DNA of 64,000 nt from JAFKFH01 sp017307375 (GCA_965229335.1 OZ245874.1:2232001-2296000), one strand, 5' to 3'. Positions 16,917-25,485 are shown, numbered from the stretch's first letter. Translations and numbers: made by a program. Notes: generated from the sequence alone by a model not told the origin.

Positions 16917-17906
16917 ATGGAAACCAAGGCGCATCACGTCTTGATCGGCAGTTTCGTGCTGGCCTTCGTCGCCGCGATCTTCGGCTTCGTCATCTGGCTG
17001 GCGCGCGTCGACCTGACCAAGCAGGTCGACATGTACGACATCTATTTCTTCGGCTCGGTGGCAGGCCTCGGCGTCGGCGGGGATGTCCGCTTCAACGGCG
17101 TCAAGGTCGGTTCGGTCAATTCGATCGTGCTGGACCCTGACGATCCGCAGCGCGTCAAGGTCACGATCGAGGTCGAGGGCGGGACGCCGATCCGCACCGA
17201 TTCCTACGCCCAGCTCGACCTGCAGGGCATCACCGGCGTCTCCTTCGTGCAGATCGTCGCCGGCACCTCGCGTGCGCCGCTGCTGGCCAAGGACGGGGCG
17301 TCGCGCCCGGTCATCCTGTCGCGCTCGTCGAACATCGCCAAGCTGGTGGAAGGGGCACCGCAGCTGATCGGCCGGATGATCGAGGTGGTCGACCGGATCG
17401 CCAACATTCTCAATCCGGACACCCAGGCCGACATGATCAAGATCGTCGGCGACCTGCGCAAGATGACGGAGATGCTGGCCAGCCGCGAGGAAGCCTTCGG
17501 CCGCATCGTCGACAACTTCGACGCCACCTCGACCGAGGTGGTCGCCGGCTCCAAGCAGCTCCGCGATTTCGCCGGCCGGCTGAACAAGCTGGCGGGCGAG
17601 GCCGAGAAGACGCTGGCCGGCCTCAACGCGCTGACCAACCAGGATGGCCGCGCGATGATCGCCGATATCCGCAAGACCACGCAGTCGGTGGACCTGCTGG
17701 CCAAGGAAGTCCACGGCCTGGTCGCCGAGAACCGGCGGCCGATCGGCGATTTCGCCAATGACGGCCTGACCGATTTCCGCCGCCTGCTCGACGAGGCGCG
17801 CATCCTGATCGGCAACCTGCAGCGCGTCGCCAACCGGCTCGAGGACAACCCGAGCCAGATCATCTTCGGTGCCCGGGATTCCGAATTCCGGCCGAATTCG
17901 CGGTGA
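16917..17906 (+). CDS. mlaD: MCE-domain protein MlaD
   Basis: A 329-residue membrane-anchored periplasmic MCE protein. The ATG at 16917 follows AAGGGA; a TTG five codons earlier is less likely. A single transmembrane helix (VLIGSFVLAFVAAIFGFVIW) is followed by the MCE domain at about residues 38-115, with GLGVGGDVRFNGVKVGSV and LQGITGVSFVQI. The long C-terminal part is helical and ends SEFRPNSR. In Mla systems the hexameric MCE ring binds phospholipid. It is longer than the roughly 180-residue E. coli MlaD, as is common in alphaproteobacteria. No mlaC gene follows. Confidence 0.92.
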   Translation: METKAHHVLIGSFVLAFVAAIFGFVIWLARVDLTKQVDMYDIYFFGSVAGLGVGGDVRFNGVKVGSVNSIVLDPDDPQRVKVTIEVEGGTPIRTDSYAQLDLQGITGVSFVQIVAGTSRAPLLAKDGASRPVILSRSSNIAKLVEGAPQLIGRMIEVVDRIANILNPDTQADMIKIVGDLRKMTEMLASREEAFGRIVDNFDATSTEVVAGSKQLRDFAGRLNKLAGEAEKTLAGLNALTNQDGRAMIADIRKTTQSVDLLAKEVHGLVAENRRPIGDFANDGLTDFRRLLDEARILIGNLQRVANRLEDNPSQIIFGARDSEFRPNSR

Positions 17907-17914
17907 GGCCCCCG

Positions 17915-18586
17915 ATGACCCAGTCCTTCTCCACCCGTCGCGCGCTGCTCGGCCGTGGCCTGGCGCTCGGCGCTGCAGCGCCGGTGCTGGGCGCCTGCGA
18001 AGCCATCCGCCTGGGCGGGCCACCGCCCGACCTGTTCACGCTGGCGCCCAAGTACCGGTTCGATCCGAACCTGCCCAAGGTCGACTGGCAGCTGGTCATC
18101 GAGGAGCCGCTGTCTTCCGGAGCGCTCGACACCAATCGCATCGCCGTGCGGCCGAGCCAGTTCGAGCTGAAGTACTGGGCCGATGCCCGCTGGACCGAGC
18201 GGGCGCCGCGCATGGTCCAGACCGTGCTGATCGAGAGTTTCGAGAATACCGGCAAGATCGTCGCGGTCGGCCGCCAGGCGGTCGGGCTGCGCTCGGACTA
18301 CAACCTGAAGAGCGAACTGCGCGAATTCGAACTCGACCTCTACCGAAATCCGAACCAGCCGCAGGCCCGCGTCCGGCTGAACCTGAAACTCGTGCGCCAG
18401 CCGCGCGAACAGATCATCGCCTCGGCCTCGTTCCGCAATGCCGAACCGGCGCGCAGCCTGAACCTGCCCGACGTCATCGAGGCTTTCAACGAGGCGATCA
18501 ACAAGATCCTGCGCCGCACCGTGGAATGGACGCTGCAGGCGCCGACCCATCCAGGTGTCGAGACCCTGGACGACCAGAACGGCTGA
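17915..18586 (+). CDS. ABC-type transport auxiliary lipoprotein (PqiC/MlaD-partner family)
   Basis: A 223-residue predicted lipoprotein. The N-terminus MTQSFSTRRALLGRGLALG has a twin arginine and then a lipobox LGAC, so the mature protein would begin at that cysteine. The body matches the DUF330-like auxiliary lipoproteins that accompany MCE transporters (FTLAPKYRF near the mature N-terminus; NAEPARSLNLPDVIEAFNEA near the C-terminus). It probably links the MCE complex to the outer membrane. A GTG at 17903 overlapping the mlaD stop is an alternative start; the ATG is preferred because GAGG lies 6 bases before it. Its stop abuts the stop of the converging ATPase gene. Confidence 0.85.
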   Translation: MTQSFSTRRALLGRGLALGAAAPVLGACEAIRLGGPPPDLFTLAPKYRFDPNLPKVDWQLVIEEPLSSGALDTNRIAVRPSQFELKYWADARWTERAPRMVQTVLIESFENTGKIVAVGRQAVGLRSDYNLKSELREFELDLYRNPNQPQARVRLNLKLVRQPREQIIASASFRNAEPARSLNLPDVIEAFNEAINKILRRTVEWTLQAPTHPGVETLDDQNG

Positions 18587-19327
18587 TCAGCGGCGCGTGA
18601 TGCCGTGGAGCGGCACCAGCGTGCTGCCGCCGTCGTAGTCGATCCGCCGTATCGGCACGCCGTACAGCCGCGACAGTGTCTCGGCCTGCAGGATCTCGCC
18701 GGCGGGCCCCGACAGCGGCGCCGCCCCGCCCAGCAACAGGGCGTGATCGGCGAGGTCGGCGGCGTGTTCGGGGTGGTGGGTGGTGAAGACCACGGTCATG
18801 CCGCGGCTGTCGGCCAGGCGCCGCATCAGCCGAAGCACCGTGCCCTGATTGGTCAGATCGAGGGCCGATGCCGGCTCGTCCAGGACCAGAATGTCGGCGC
18901 CGGTCGCCAGCGCGCGGGCGAGCAGCACCAGCTGGCGCTGGCCGCCGCTGAGCTGGTCGTAGCGCCGGTCGGCCAGCGCGCCGATGCCGATCTCGTCCAG
19001 GCAGGCCTGGGCGATCGCCACATCCTGGCGGCCCGGCGCGCCGAACCGACCGAGATGCCGGCTGCGGCCGAGCAGCACCATTTCGCGCACCAGATAGCCG
19101 AGATCCGCCTGGGTCGCCTGCGGCACATGGCCGACCGGCCCTGCTGCCTCGATGCTGCCTTCGGTGAGCGGCGCGATGCCGCATAGGGCACGCAGCAGCG
19201 TCGTCTTGCCGCAGCCGTTGGGGCCGAGGATCGCGGTGACGGCGGCCGGCGGCGCCGTGAAGGAGAGATGGCGGAACAGCCATTGTCCCGGCCGATAGGC
19301 ATGGCCGGCCGCGCGGCAGCCGATCAT
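18587..19327 (-). CDS. FecE/BtuD-type ABC transporter ATP-binding protein
   Basis: A 246-residue ATPase of the iron-siderophore/cobalamin importer class. Walker A is GPNGCGKTTLL, the signature is LSGGQRQLVLLARAL, Walker B is ILVLDEPASALD, and the switch region reads FTTHHPEHAAD. The start at 19327 overlaps the permease stop as ATGA. It is the last gene of a binding protein-permease-ATPase operon divergent from a TonB-dependent receptor, so the substrate is presumably a metal chelate. The stop codon directly abuts the stop of the converging lipoprotein gene, leaving no intergenic bases. Confidence 0.92.
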   Translation of the reverse strand: MIGCRAAGHAYRPGQWLFRHLSFTAPPAAVTAILGPNGCGKTTLLRALCGIAPLTEGSIEAAGPVGHVPQATQADLGYLVREMVLLGRSRHLGRFGAPGRQDVAIAQACLDEIGIGALADRRYDQLSGGQRQLVLLARALATGADILVLDEPASALDLTNQGTVLRLMRRLADSRGMTVVFTTHHPEHAADLADHALLLGGAAPLSGPAGEILQAETLSRLYGVPIRRIDYDGGSTLVPLHGITRR

Positions 19328-20346
19328 GCCGTCCGCCCCCGGGCGGCCGCCCGGTGCAGCAGCAGCGCGAAGACCGGCGTGCCGACCACCGCGGTGACGA
19401 TCCCCACCGGAATCTCGGCGGCGGTCAGGTCGCGGGCGATCGTATCGGCGACCAGCATGAAGGAGGCGCCGATCAGCAGCGAAGCGGGCAGCAGCCGCCG
19501 GTGATCGGCCCCGACCAGCAGCCGGGCCAGGTTGGGCACGACCAGCCCGACCCAGCCGATGACCCCGCTGATCGCGACCTGGGCGGCGACGATCACGCAG
19601 ACCGCGGCCAGCAGGATCAACCGGTCGCGGCCCGGGGCGCAGCCGAGCGCGCGGGCCTCGTCGTCGCCGAGCGACAGCAGGTTGATGCGCCAGCGCATCG
19701 CCAGCACCACGCTGCCTGCCGCCACGGTGCAGGTGGTCGCTAGCGCAAGCCCCGGCCAGTTGGCGGTGGCAAGGCTGCCCAGCAGCCAGAAGACCAGGGC
19801 CGGCAGTTTGGTCTCGGGGTCGGCGATGAAGGTGATGAAGCCGACGACGGCCGAGCAGAAGGCGCCGATGACGATCCCGGCCAGCACCAGCGTCAGGACG
19901 GGCGCGACCCGGCCGCGTGGCTGCATCGCCAGCACCGCGCCGAGGGCACCGGCCGCGCCGGCGAAGGCACCGAAGGTCACCGCCGGGCCGAAGCCGAAGG
20001 CCAGAATCGCCGCGACCCCGCCCAGCGAGGCACCGGCCGACATGCCGATGGTCTGGGGGCCGACCAGCGGGTTGCGGAAGACGCCTTGCAGCGCCGCGCC
20101 GCACAGCGCGAGCCCGGCCCCGGTGACGATCGCCATCAGGACCCGCGGCAGCCGCACCACCAGCACCACCATCCGTTCGGTCGGCGACCAGTCCGGCACG
20201 ATGTCGAACAGCGGTGCGGCCAGGATGGCGAGAACCCGGGTCGGCGGCACCGGATAGCGGCCGGCCGCCAGCGCGTGGAGGGTCAGGCCGGCCAGCAGCA
20301 GCCCCAGCAGCGACCAGAACAGGGCCGGGCGGCGGTGGATCGTCAT
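19324..20346 (-). CDS. FecCD/BtuC-family ABC transporter permease
   Basis: A 340-residue permease with about ten transmembrane segments. Family landmarks are RLPRVLMAIVTGAGLALCGA, LQGVFRNPLVGPQTIGMSAGA-type text near residue 90 and GWVGLVVPNLARLLVGADHR near residue 250. These permeases import ferric siderophores, heme or cobalamin from the periplasm. The start at 20346 overlaps the stop of the binding-protein gene as ATGA, and its stop overlaps the ATPase start the same way, so all three proteins are probably made in fixed ratio. Confidence 0.93.
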   Translation of the reverse strand: MTIHRRPALFWSLLGLLLAGLTLHALAAGRYPVPPTRVLAILAAPLFDIVPDWSPTERMVVLVVRLPRVLMAIVTGAGLALCGAALQGVFRNPLVGPQTIGMSAGASLGGVAAILAFGFGPAVTFGAFAGAAGALGAVLAMQPRGRVAPVLTLVLAGIVIGAFCSAVVGFITFIADPETKLPALVFWLLGSLATANWPGLALATTCTVAAGSVVLAMRWRINLLSLGDDEARALGCAPGRDRLILLAAVCVIVAAQVAISGVIGWVGLVVPNLARLLVGADHRRLLPASLLIGASFMLVADTIARDLTAAEIPVGIVTAVVGTPVFALLLHRAAARGRTA

Positions 20347-21443
20347 CGCGCGCCTCCTGCAAGACCGCCGTATCCGGCCGAGTTACGGTTGGCCGCCATG
20401 AACAGGATGACGTCGATGTCGGCGTCGTCGACCGGCCGTTCGTAGAGGAAGCGATACCAGTCGCTGATGTCGGCGCGCAGCGTCGGGGCCAGCCGCCCCG
20501 GCTGCAGCAGGCCGGCCAGCCACCCCCAGGCGAGCGCCGATTCCTGGCTCGGCGGATCCCAGCGATAGCCGCCGAGCGGCATGCGATAGACGCGGCGGTC
20601 GCGTATCGCCGCGACCGACTGCAGCCGCGGATCGGCATAGAGGTCGGCGGGCATTGCCGTATCGAAGTTGCCGAGCAGCACGATGTCGGGGTTCCAGACC
20701 AGCAGTTGTTCCACGGTGACGGTCCGCGCGCCGCGGGGCAGGTCGGCGGCGACGTTGCGGCCGCCGGCGAGCCTGATGCAGAAATCGATGTAGGACTCGC
20801 TGCCGCCTACGGTGAACGCGCCGTTGTAGCGGCTCAGATAAAGCACGCCAGGACGACCGCCGGGCTGCAGCCCGGCCATGGCCTGCTCGATCTCCGCCTG
20901 GCGGATGGCCTGTCGCGTCACGATCGCATCGGCCCGCGCCGGATCCCCGGCGGCGGTACCCAGCAGCCGGGTATAGGCCGCCATTTCCGCCTGGCCGCCA
21001 TACCGGATGCCCATCACCTTCAGCCCCGCGCGCTCCAGCATCGCGATCGGCTCGTCCCCTTCGCTTGCCCACTGGACGACCAGGTCGGGGGTCAGGGTCA
21101 GCACCTGCTCGACATTCGGCAGCATGGTATTGCCCTGGGTCACGTCGGTGGCGATGGCGGCGTAGCCGGGAAAGAAGCGGCCGAGGATCCCGTCGCGCAT
21201 GGCGGCGGCCGAGGCCCGGTTCATGCCGGCGATGCGCGCCACGCCGCGATCGAGGGCGATGAAGGTCGAGGGTGCCGGCATCGGCAGGAAGACCGCGCGT
21301 TCGACCGGCTGCGGAAACGACAGGGCGCGACCGCGCTGGTCGGTCATGTCGGCAGACCGAACCGGCTGCAGTCCTGACAATATGATAATCGCGCTAGTTG
21401 CAGCGACCAGGCTGATTGTATTGACGCAGCGAGATACGTGCAT
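20343..21443 (-). CDS. Periplasmic binding protein for a metal chelate (FecB/BtuF type)
   Basis: A 366-residue exported protein. The start at 21443 gives MHVSRCVNTISLV followed by a hydrophobic core and a cleavage-like LQPVRSA. An ATG at 21503 would add 20 residues before the signal sequence and is less likely. The body matches the PF01497-type fold: PNVEQVLTLTPDLVVQWASE, a long helix region, VTVEQLLVWNPDIVLLGNF and YRMPLGGYRWDPPS near the C-terminus. It is the first gene of the ABC operon. The divergent gap upstream carries the candidate Fur-type operator. Confidence 0.88.
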   Translation of the reverse strand: MHVSRCVNTISLVAATSAIIILSGLQPVRSADMTDQRGRALSFPQPVERAVFLPMPAPSTFIALDRGVARIAGMNRASAAAMRDGILGRFFPGYAAIATDVTQGNTMLPNVEQVLTLTPDLVVQWASEGDEPIAMLERAGLKVMGIRYGGQAEMAAYTRLLGTAAGDPARADAIVTRQAIRQAEIEQAMAGLQPGGRPGVLYLSRYNGAFTVGGSESYIDFCIRLAGGRNVAADLPRGARTVTVEQLLVWNPDIVLLGNFDTAMPADLYADPRLQSVAAIRDRRVYRMPLGGYRWDPPSQESALAWGWLAGLLQPGRLAPTLRADISDWYRFLYERPVDDADIDVILFMAANRNSAGYGGLAGGAR

Positions 21444-21507
21444 CTTTGCCAACCTGTTGATTCCGAACAATCCAATGCGGTGTATCGCGGTTTGGGTCAT
21501 CACTTTT

Positions 21508-21525
21508 GATACTGATTTTGATTCT
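21508..21525. promoter_or_regulatory. Candidate Fur-type operator in the divergent uptake promoter region
   Basis: Three consecutive hexamers, GATACT, GATTTT and GATTCT, repeat with a strict 6-base period and are followed by TATTTACAATAATGG. Fur boxes can be described as arrays of GATAAT-like hexamers. This AT-rich island stands out in a GC-rich background and sits between the ABC operon (start 21443) and the TonB-receptor operon (start 21610). Binding by Fur, or by another metal regulator such as Irr, is inferred. Confidence 0.45.
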
Positions 21526-21609
21526 TATTTACAATAATGGACTCAACCAATAACGTTCAGCCGTCGCTCCGGGGGGGAACGTTCATCTTGTTGTTTCAGG
21601 TACCTGCCG

Positions 21610-23778
21610 ATGATGTTCGGAAAGCCTGCCGGCGCCCTCGGGGTGGCGCTGGCCTTGATTCCCGCCTCGCTCGCCGCTCAGCCGGTCGCGCCGTCGACCC
21701 TGCCGGTCCTGTCCGTCACGGGTAGTGCGGGTGCCGCCGCGAATGCGGGGCTTCCCGATGCCGAGAAGCCGGCCCAGACGCTGCATCAGGAGACGTCGTC
21801 GGTCAGTGTCGTCGACCGCGCCGAGATCGAGCAGTTCAGCCCGGCCTCGACGCTCGACATTCTGCGCGACGTACCGGGCATCTCGGTGTCGCGTTCGGGC
21901 GGGATCGGCGGGCAGATCTACATGCGCGGCTTCTCGTCGAACGATTTCCGCTCGTCGATGTATATCGACGGCGACCGCTTCCACGGGCGCAACACCCTGC
22001 AATTATCCTATCTCGACCCCGAGGAACTGGCGCGGGTCGAGGTGATCCGCGGCCCGGGATCGGTGCTCTACGGGTCGGAAGCGATGACGGGCCTGGTCAA
22101 TTTCATCACGCTGCGGCCGAGCGGGAACGTGTTTGCACCGACCTTCCGCTATACCGGCGGCAGCGCGTCGCTGACCTATGGCAGTGCTGCCGATGCCGTG
22201 CGCGGCGGCCTGGCGATCGAGGGGGCGGGGGCCGGCTTCGACTTCCGGGGCAGCGTCGCGGCACGCTACGGCAGCGACTATTCGTCGCCGCTCGGCACCG
22301 TGCCGAATTCCGACTACAAGACGTTCGGCGGCAGCCTGATCCTCGGCTATACCCCGAAACTGGGCGAGCGCTTCGAGGTCCTGGGCCGGGCCGAGACCGT
22401 CACCAACGGGCGGGCGGGTGGCGTCGGCGGCGTGCCGGGCGCCCCGCTCCTGGTGGCGCGCGAGCAGCCGAACCAGGTCTATATGGGCCGCCTCGGCTAT
22501 GTGCGCGATCTCGATACCGGCTGGTTCTCGCGGATCGAGGCCAACACCTATGTGAATTATTTCTACACCAAGCTGACGACCGTCAATCGCACCGTCGCCC
22601 GCCAGGTCACCTCGACCAACAGCTACGTGATCGGCCCGACCGTCTGGGGCGGCAAGGTCATGGGTACCGTGCCCTGGCGCAATGCGACCACCAATCTCGG
22701 TGTCGACTTCTCCTACGAGGAACGGTCCGGCAGCGAGCAGTCGAGCCAGGTGGCGCGCTACAACGCCAACGGCACCCTGGCGTCGATCACCACGCGACCG
22801 CGATTCCAGACCGGGCCGGATGCGAACCAGACCAACGCGGGTGCCTTCGTGCTGCACGAGTGGACGCCGGTCGAGCAGGTGACGGTGTCGGCCGGCGGGC
22901 GGCTCGACTGGTTCAACACGCAGACGGCGACCACCCCGCTGTCGTCGCCCGCGCTGCTGCCGGCCTATCTGCGCTCGGCCGAAACCAACAACTACGCCGC
23001 CACCGGCTCGGTCGGTCTGGTCTACCGGCCGTTGTCGCATCTCGATCTCGTCGCCAATGTCGGCAATTCGTTCCGTCAGCCGACGACGTCCGAGATGTTT
23101 TCCTCCGGCGTTTCCGGGGCGGGCTATACCGTGCCGAATCCCGGGCTGAAGCCTGAGCGCGGCATGACCTACGAAGGCGGTTTCCGCCTGCACTTCGCCA
23201 ATGCCAGCGCCAGCGTCACCGCCTATCACAACACCTACAAGGACCTGATCGTCACCGCGCCGGTGACTTACCTGGGCACGGCGTCGACGCAGCGCCAGAA
23301 CGTCTCGGAGGCCAAGATCGACGGCATCGAGATCCAGGGCAACGTCATGGTGCTGCCCGCCGTCAGCCTGTTCGGCAATGCGACGGCCCTGCGCGGTACC
23401 AACACGGCGACGAACAAGCCTTTGCCCTATATCTCGCCGTTCCACGGCCGTGTGGGTGTCGAATATGCCCCGGCAGGCCAGGGGTACACCGTGACCGGGA
23501 CCGTCGACATGGCCTCGGCCAAGACCCGGATCGACAGCACGCAGGAATTCCCGACCGGCGGGTACGGCGTGTTCAATCTTTATGCGACGCTCGATCTCGA
23601 CCGGCTGATATCGCCGCAACTCGGCAATACCAGGCTGATCCTCGGGGCGGAGAACATCTTCAACAAGGCCTATCGCGACGCCTCGACCTACGGTTCGGTC
23701 GCCTATGCCGAAAGCCTGACCAACCCGCTGGTCGAACCGGGCCGCAACTTCACGGCGACCCTGCGGGTGAAGTTCTGA
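21610..23778 (+). CDS. TonB-dependent outer-membrane receptor
   Basis: A 722-residue outer-membrane receptor. A signal peptide (GALGVALALIPASLAAQP) is followed by a TonB-box-like LPVLSV and a plug domain at about residues 60-170 (EIEQFSPASTLDILRDVPGI, QIYMRGFSSNDFRSSMYIDG, RVEVIRGPGSVLYGS). The barrel ends ATLRVKF with the terminal phenylalanine typical of outer-membrane proteins. The ligand is unknown: overall it resembles siderophore/heme/cobalamin receptors, and no cobalamin riboswitch was recognised upstream. It is followed with a one-base TGATG overlap by three small genes and faces the FecBCD-type ABC operon. Confidence 0.92.
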   Translation: MMFGKPAGALGVALALIPASLAAQPVAPSTLPVLSVTGSAGAAANAGLPDAEKPAQTLHQETSSVSVVDRAEIEQFSPASTLDILRDVPGISVSRSGGIGGQIYMRGFSSNDFRSSMYIDGDRFHGRNTLQLSYLDPEELARVEVIRGPGSVLYGSEAMTGLVNFITLRPSGNVFAPTFRYTGGSASLTYGSAADAVRGGLAIEGAGAGFDFRGSVAARYGSDYSSPLGTVPNSDYKTFGGSLILGYTPKLGERFEVLGRAETVTNGRAGGVGGVPGAPLLVAREQPNQVYMGRLGYVRDLDTGWFSRIEANTYVNYFYTKLTTVNRTVARQVTSTNSYVIGPTVWGGKVMGTVPWRNATTNLGVDFSYEERSGSEQSSQVARYNANGTLASITTRPRFQTGPDANQTNAGAFVLHEWTPVEQVTVSAGGRLDWFNTQTATTPLSSPALLPAYLRSAETNNYAATGSVGLVYRPLSHLDLVANVGNSFRQPTTSEMFSSGVSGAGYTVPNPGLKPERGMTYEGGFRLHFANASASVTAYHNTYKDLIVTAPVTYLGTASTQRQNVSEAKIDGIEIQGNVMVLPAVSLFGNATALRGTNTATNKPLPYISPFHGRVGVEYAPAGQGYTVTGTVDMASAKTRIDSTQEFPTGGYGVFNLYATLDLDRLISPQLGNTRLILGAENIFNKAYRDASTYGSVAYAESLTNPLVEPGRNFTATLRVKF

Positions 23779-24269
23779 TGGCCGCGGAACCGATCGTCCG
23801 CATCATGGGCGAGGAGGAGGTCATCGCCGTGACCTGGCCGGCCGTGGCGGCCTATCACGGCCAGGGGGCGCTGGCGATGCTGGCGCTGACCTTCCAGGCC
23901 CTGAACGGGATGATGGCACTGCTGCCGGCAATCCCGCGCCGCGAAGACATCACGATCCTGTCCGGCCATCCCGGCCCCGGGGTGCGGGATGCCTTCGAGT
24001 TCGTGACGCGGGCCGTGACGCGCGGTGCCTACACCGTCGATCGCAGCCTGCCCGAAGCACGTTTCAATCCGCATGGCGACATGTCCTACAGCTTTCGCCT
24101 GACCGCCGGCTCCCGAACTGTCGCGGCGGTACTGCGCGAAGGCGTGCTGCCGCCGCGCTTCTTTGCCCTGTTCAAGGGCGGCGATCCCGCCGAACTCAGC
24201 GCGCTGAAGCGCCGGATCGCCGACGAGGCGCTGGCCGCGCCCCCCGACCGGGCGTTCATCCTGTCATGA
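23778..24269 (+). CDS. FmdE-like domain protein in a metal-uptake operon
   Basis: A 163-residue cytoplasmic protein. It resembles the formylmethanofuran dehydrogenase subunit E (COG2191-like) domain in layout: AAYHGQGALAML where FmdE has FHGHxCPG, then GPGVRDAFEFVTRAVTRG where FmdE has DAIQVLTGCTFGKG, then YSFRLTAGSRTVAAVLREG. The usual histidine and cysteine ligands are mostly replaced, so any metal site is altered. This comparison is from memory and is tentative. The start overlaps the receptor stop (TGATG), and the stop overlaps the next start (ATGA). A role in handling the imported metal or chelate is inferred from context. Confidence 0.6.
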   Translation: MAAEPIVRIMGEEEVIAVTWPAVAAYHGQGALAMLALTFQALNGMMALLPAIPRREDITILSGHPGPGVRDAFEFVTRAVTRGAYTVDRSLPEARFNPHGDMSYSFRLTAGSRTVAAVLREGVLPPRFFALFKGGDPAELSALKRRIADEALAAPPDRAFILS

Positions 24270-24862
24270 TCCTCGTGCTGACCACCGGTTTCGACGAGGG
24301 GGCGGCCGCGCGTCTGGCGCGGCAGCCGGGCATGGCCGGCCACATCGCCGGCCTCGATCAATATGCGTTCGACGAGGCCAGCCTCGCCGGTCGGCGGGCC
24401 CTGCTAATCGGGATGCACTGCGACCAGCGATTCCTAGCCGGGCGCGCCGGGTTGATTGCCGATTTCCTGCGGCACGGCGGGCGCGTCGTCGCCTCGGGAC
24501 ACCATGCCTATCCGATCCTGCCGGGTATCGGGGGATTTGCCGCCGCCGAGCGGCCCACGCTTGCCGACCTGACGATCCATCGCCTGGTCGACCACCCGGT
24601 CTGGACCGGCGTCGACGGCGCGGATCTCACTTTTCGCCGGGGCGTGGCAGGCTTCTATGGCCGGGTCTGGCACGACCCGCCCGATGGCGCGCTGATCGTC
24701 AACGGCATTGGTCCGGACCGCCGGCCGCTCGATTTCATCTACGGCGTGGACGCCGGGACCGTGCTGTTTCACGGCGGCAACGATCTTACCGGCTATGGCA
24801 GCGCCGACGATTCCAGTGGGCGCATCCTGCCGCAATTGCTCGACTGGATGATGGGGCCATGA
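24266..24862 (+). CDS. Uncharacterised amidotransferase-like (Rossmann-type) protein A
   Basis: A 198-residue predicted cytoplasmic protein without signal peptide. The N-terminal MILVLTTGFDEGAA and the LLIGMHCDQRFLAGRAGLIA and GGRVVASGHHAY segments look like the alternating strand-helix pattern of class-I glutamine-amidotransferase/ThuA-like folds. No clear catalytic Cys-His-Glu triad was identified. The C-terminal half (DAGTVLFHGGNDLTGYGS then LPQLLDWM) resembles that of the next gene, suggesting the two are diverged paralogues. It overlaps both neighbours by ATGA. Function unknown. Confidence 0.6.
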   Translation: MILVLTTGFDEGAAARLARQPGMAGHIAGLDQYAFDEASLAGRRALLIGMHCDQRFLAGRAGLIADFLRHGGRVVASGHHAYPILPGIGGFAAAERPTLADLTIHRLVDHPVWTGVDGADLTFRRGVAGFYGRVWHDPPDGALIVNGIGPDRRPLDFIYGVDAGTVLFHGGNDLTGYGSADDSSGRILPQLLDWMMGP

Positions 24863-25479
24863 CGATCGCGGTGCTCGATGGCGGAACCTATTACCACCAC
24901 GAAACCATCCACGGCCCGCGCTATCGCGGCCGGTTCGACCGGGTGATCCATGCGCCGGCCCTGACTGCGGGTGATCTTGCCGATGTCACCACCCTGATCG
25001 TACCGGACCGCATCAGCCCGACGGTGCTGCGTCGGCATCGTGACCTGCTGAACGGATTTCCCGTGGCCGGCCGGACCCTGGTGGTGCTGGGCGAGAACGA
25101 CGTCATGACCTGGCTCGACGGCGTCGCGTGGACCCCGCGCCCGACGAATTTCTGGTGGTGGCTGGCTCCCGGGGCCGAACCCCCGCACCAGTTTCCCGCG
25201 CCCGGCCACGCGCTGTTCCGGCATATCCGACCGGCCGATACCGTCTGGCACTTCCACGGCGTGCTGCAGGCGCCGGCCGGCGCCGAGGTGCTGGTCTCGG
25301 TGCCGGCCGATCCGGACGGGCGTGATCGGGGCGGGGCGCTGCTTTACGAGGACCTGACGACGCGGCCGGGCCGGCTGATCGTTGCCACCCTCGATCCGTT
25401 CTATCACCACGGCAGCCGGTTCATGCCGGCGACGACCCGGTTCCTCGACGGTTTCCTGCCGTGGCTGCGAACGCTGTGA
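24859..25479 (+). CDS. Uncharacterised amidotransferase-like (Rossmann-type) protein B
   Basis: A 206-residue predicted cytoplasmic protein. It opens MTIAVLDGGTYYHHETIHGP and contains LADVTTLIVPDRISPTVLRR, GRTLVVLGENDVMTWL and a tryptophan-rich PTNFWWWLAPG. The end (LIVATLDPFYHHGSRFMP, then LDGFLPWL) matches the layout of protein A. The fold looks like the amidotransferase-like class, but no enzyme family is recognised. It is the last gene of the receptor operon and overlaps protein A by four bases. It converges with gpt, six bases between stops. Confidence 0.6.
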   Translation: MTIAVLDGGTYYHHETIHGPRYRGRFDRVIHAPALTAGDLADVTTLIVPDRISPTVLRRHRDLLNGFPVAGRTLVVLGENDVMTWLDGVAWTPRPTNFWWWLAPGAEPPHQFPAPGHALFRHIRPADTVWHFHGVLQAPAGAEVLVSVPADPDGRDRGGALLYEDLTTRPGRLIVATLDPFYHHGSRFMPATTRFLDGFLPWLRTL

Positions 25480-25485
25480 GGCGGA

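Noticed and set aside
21444..21609. A cobalamin riboswitch ahead of the TonB receptor
   Set aside because: No B12-box-like or conserved core sequence was recognised. The region is explained better by a Fur-like array.
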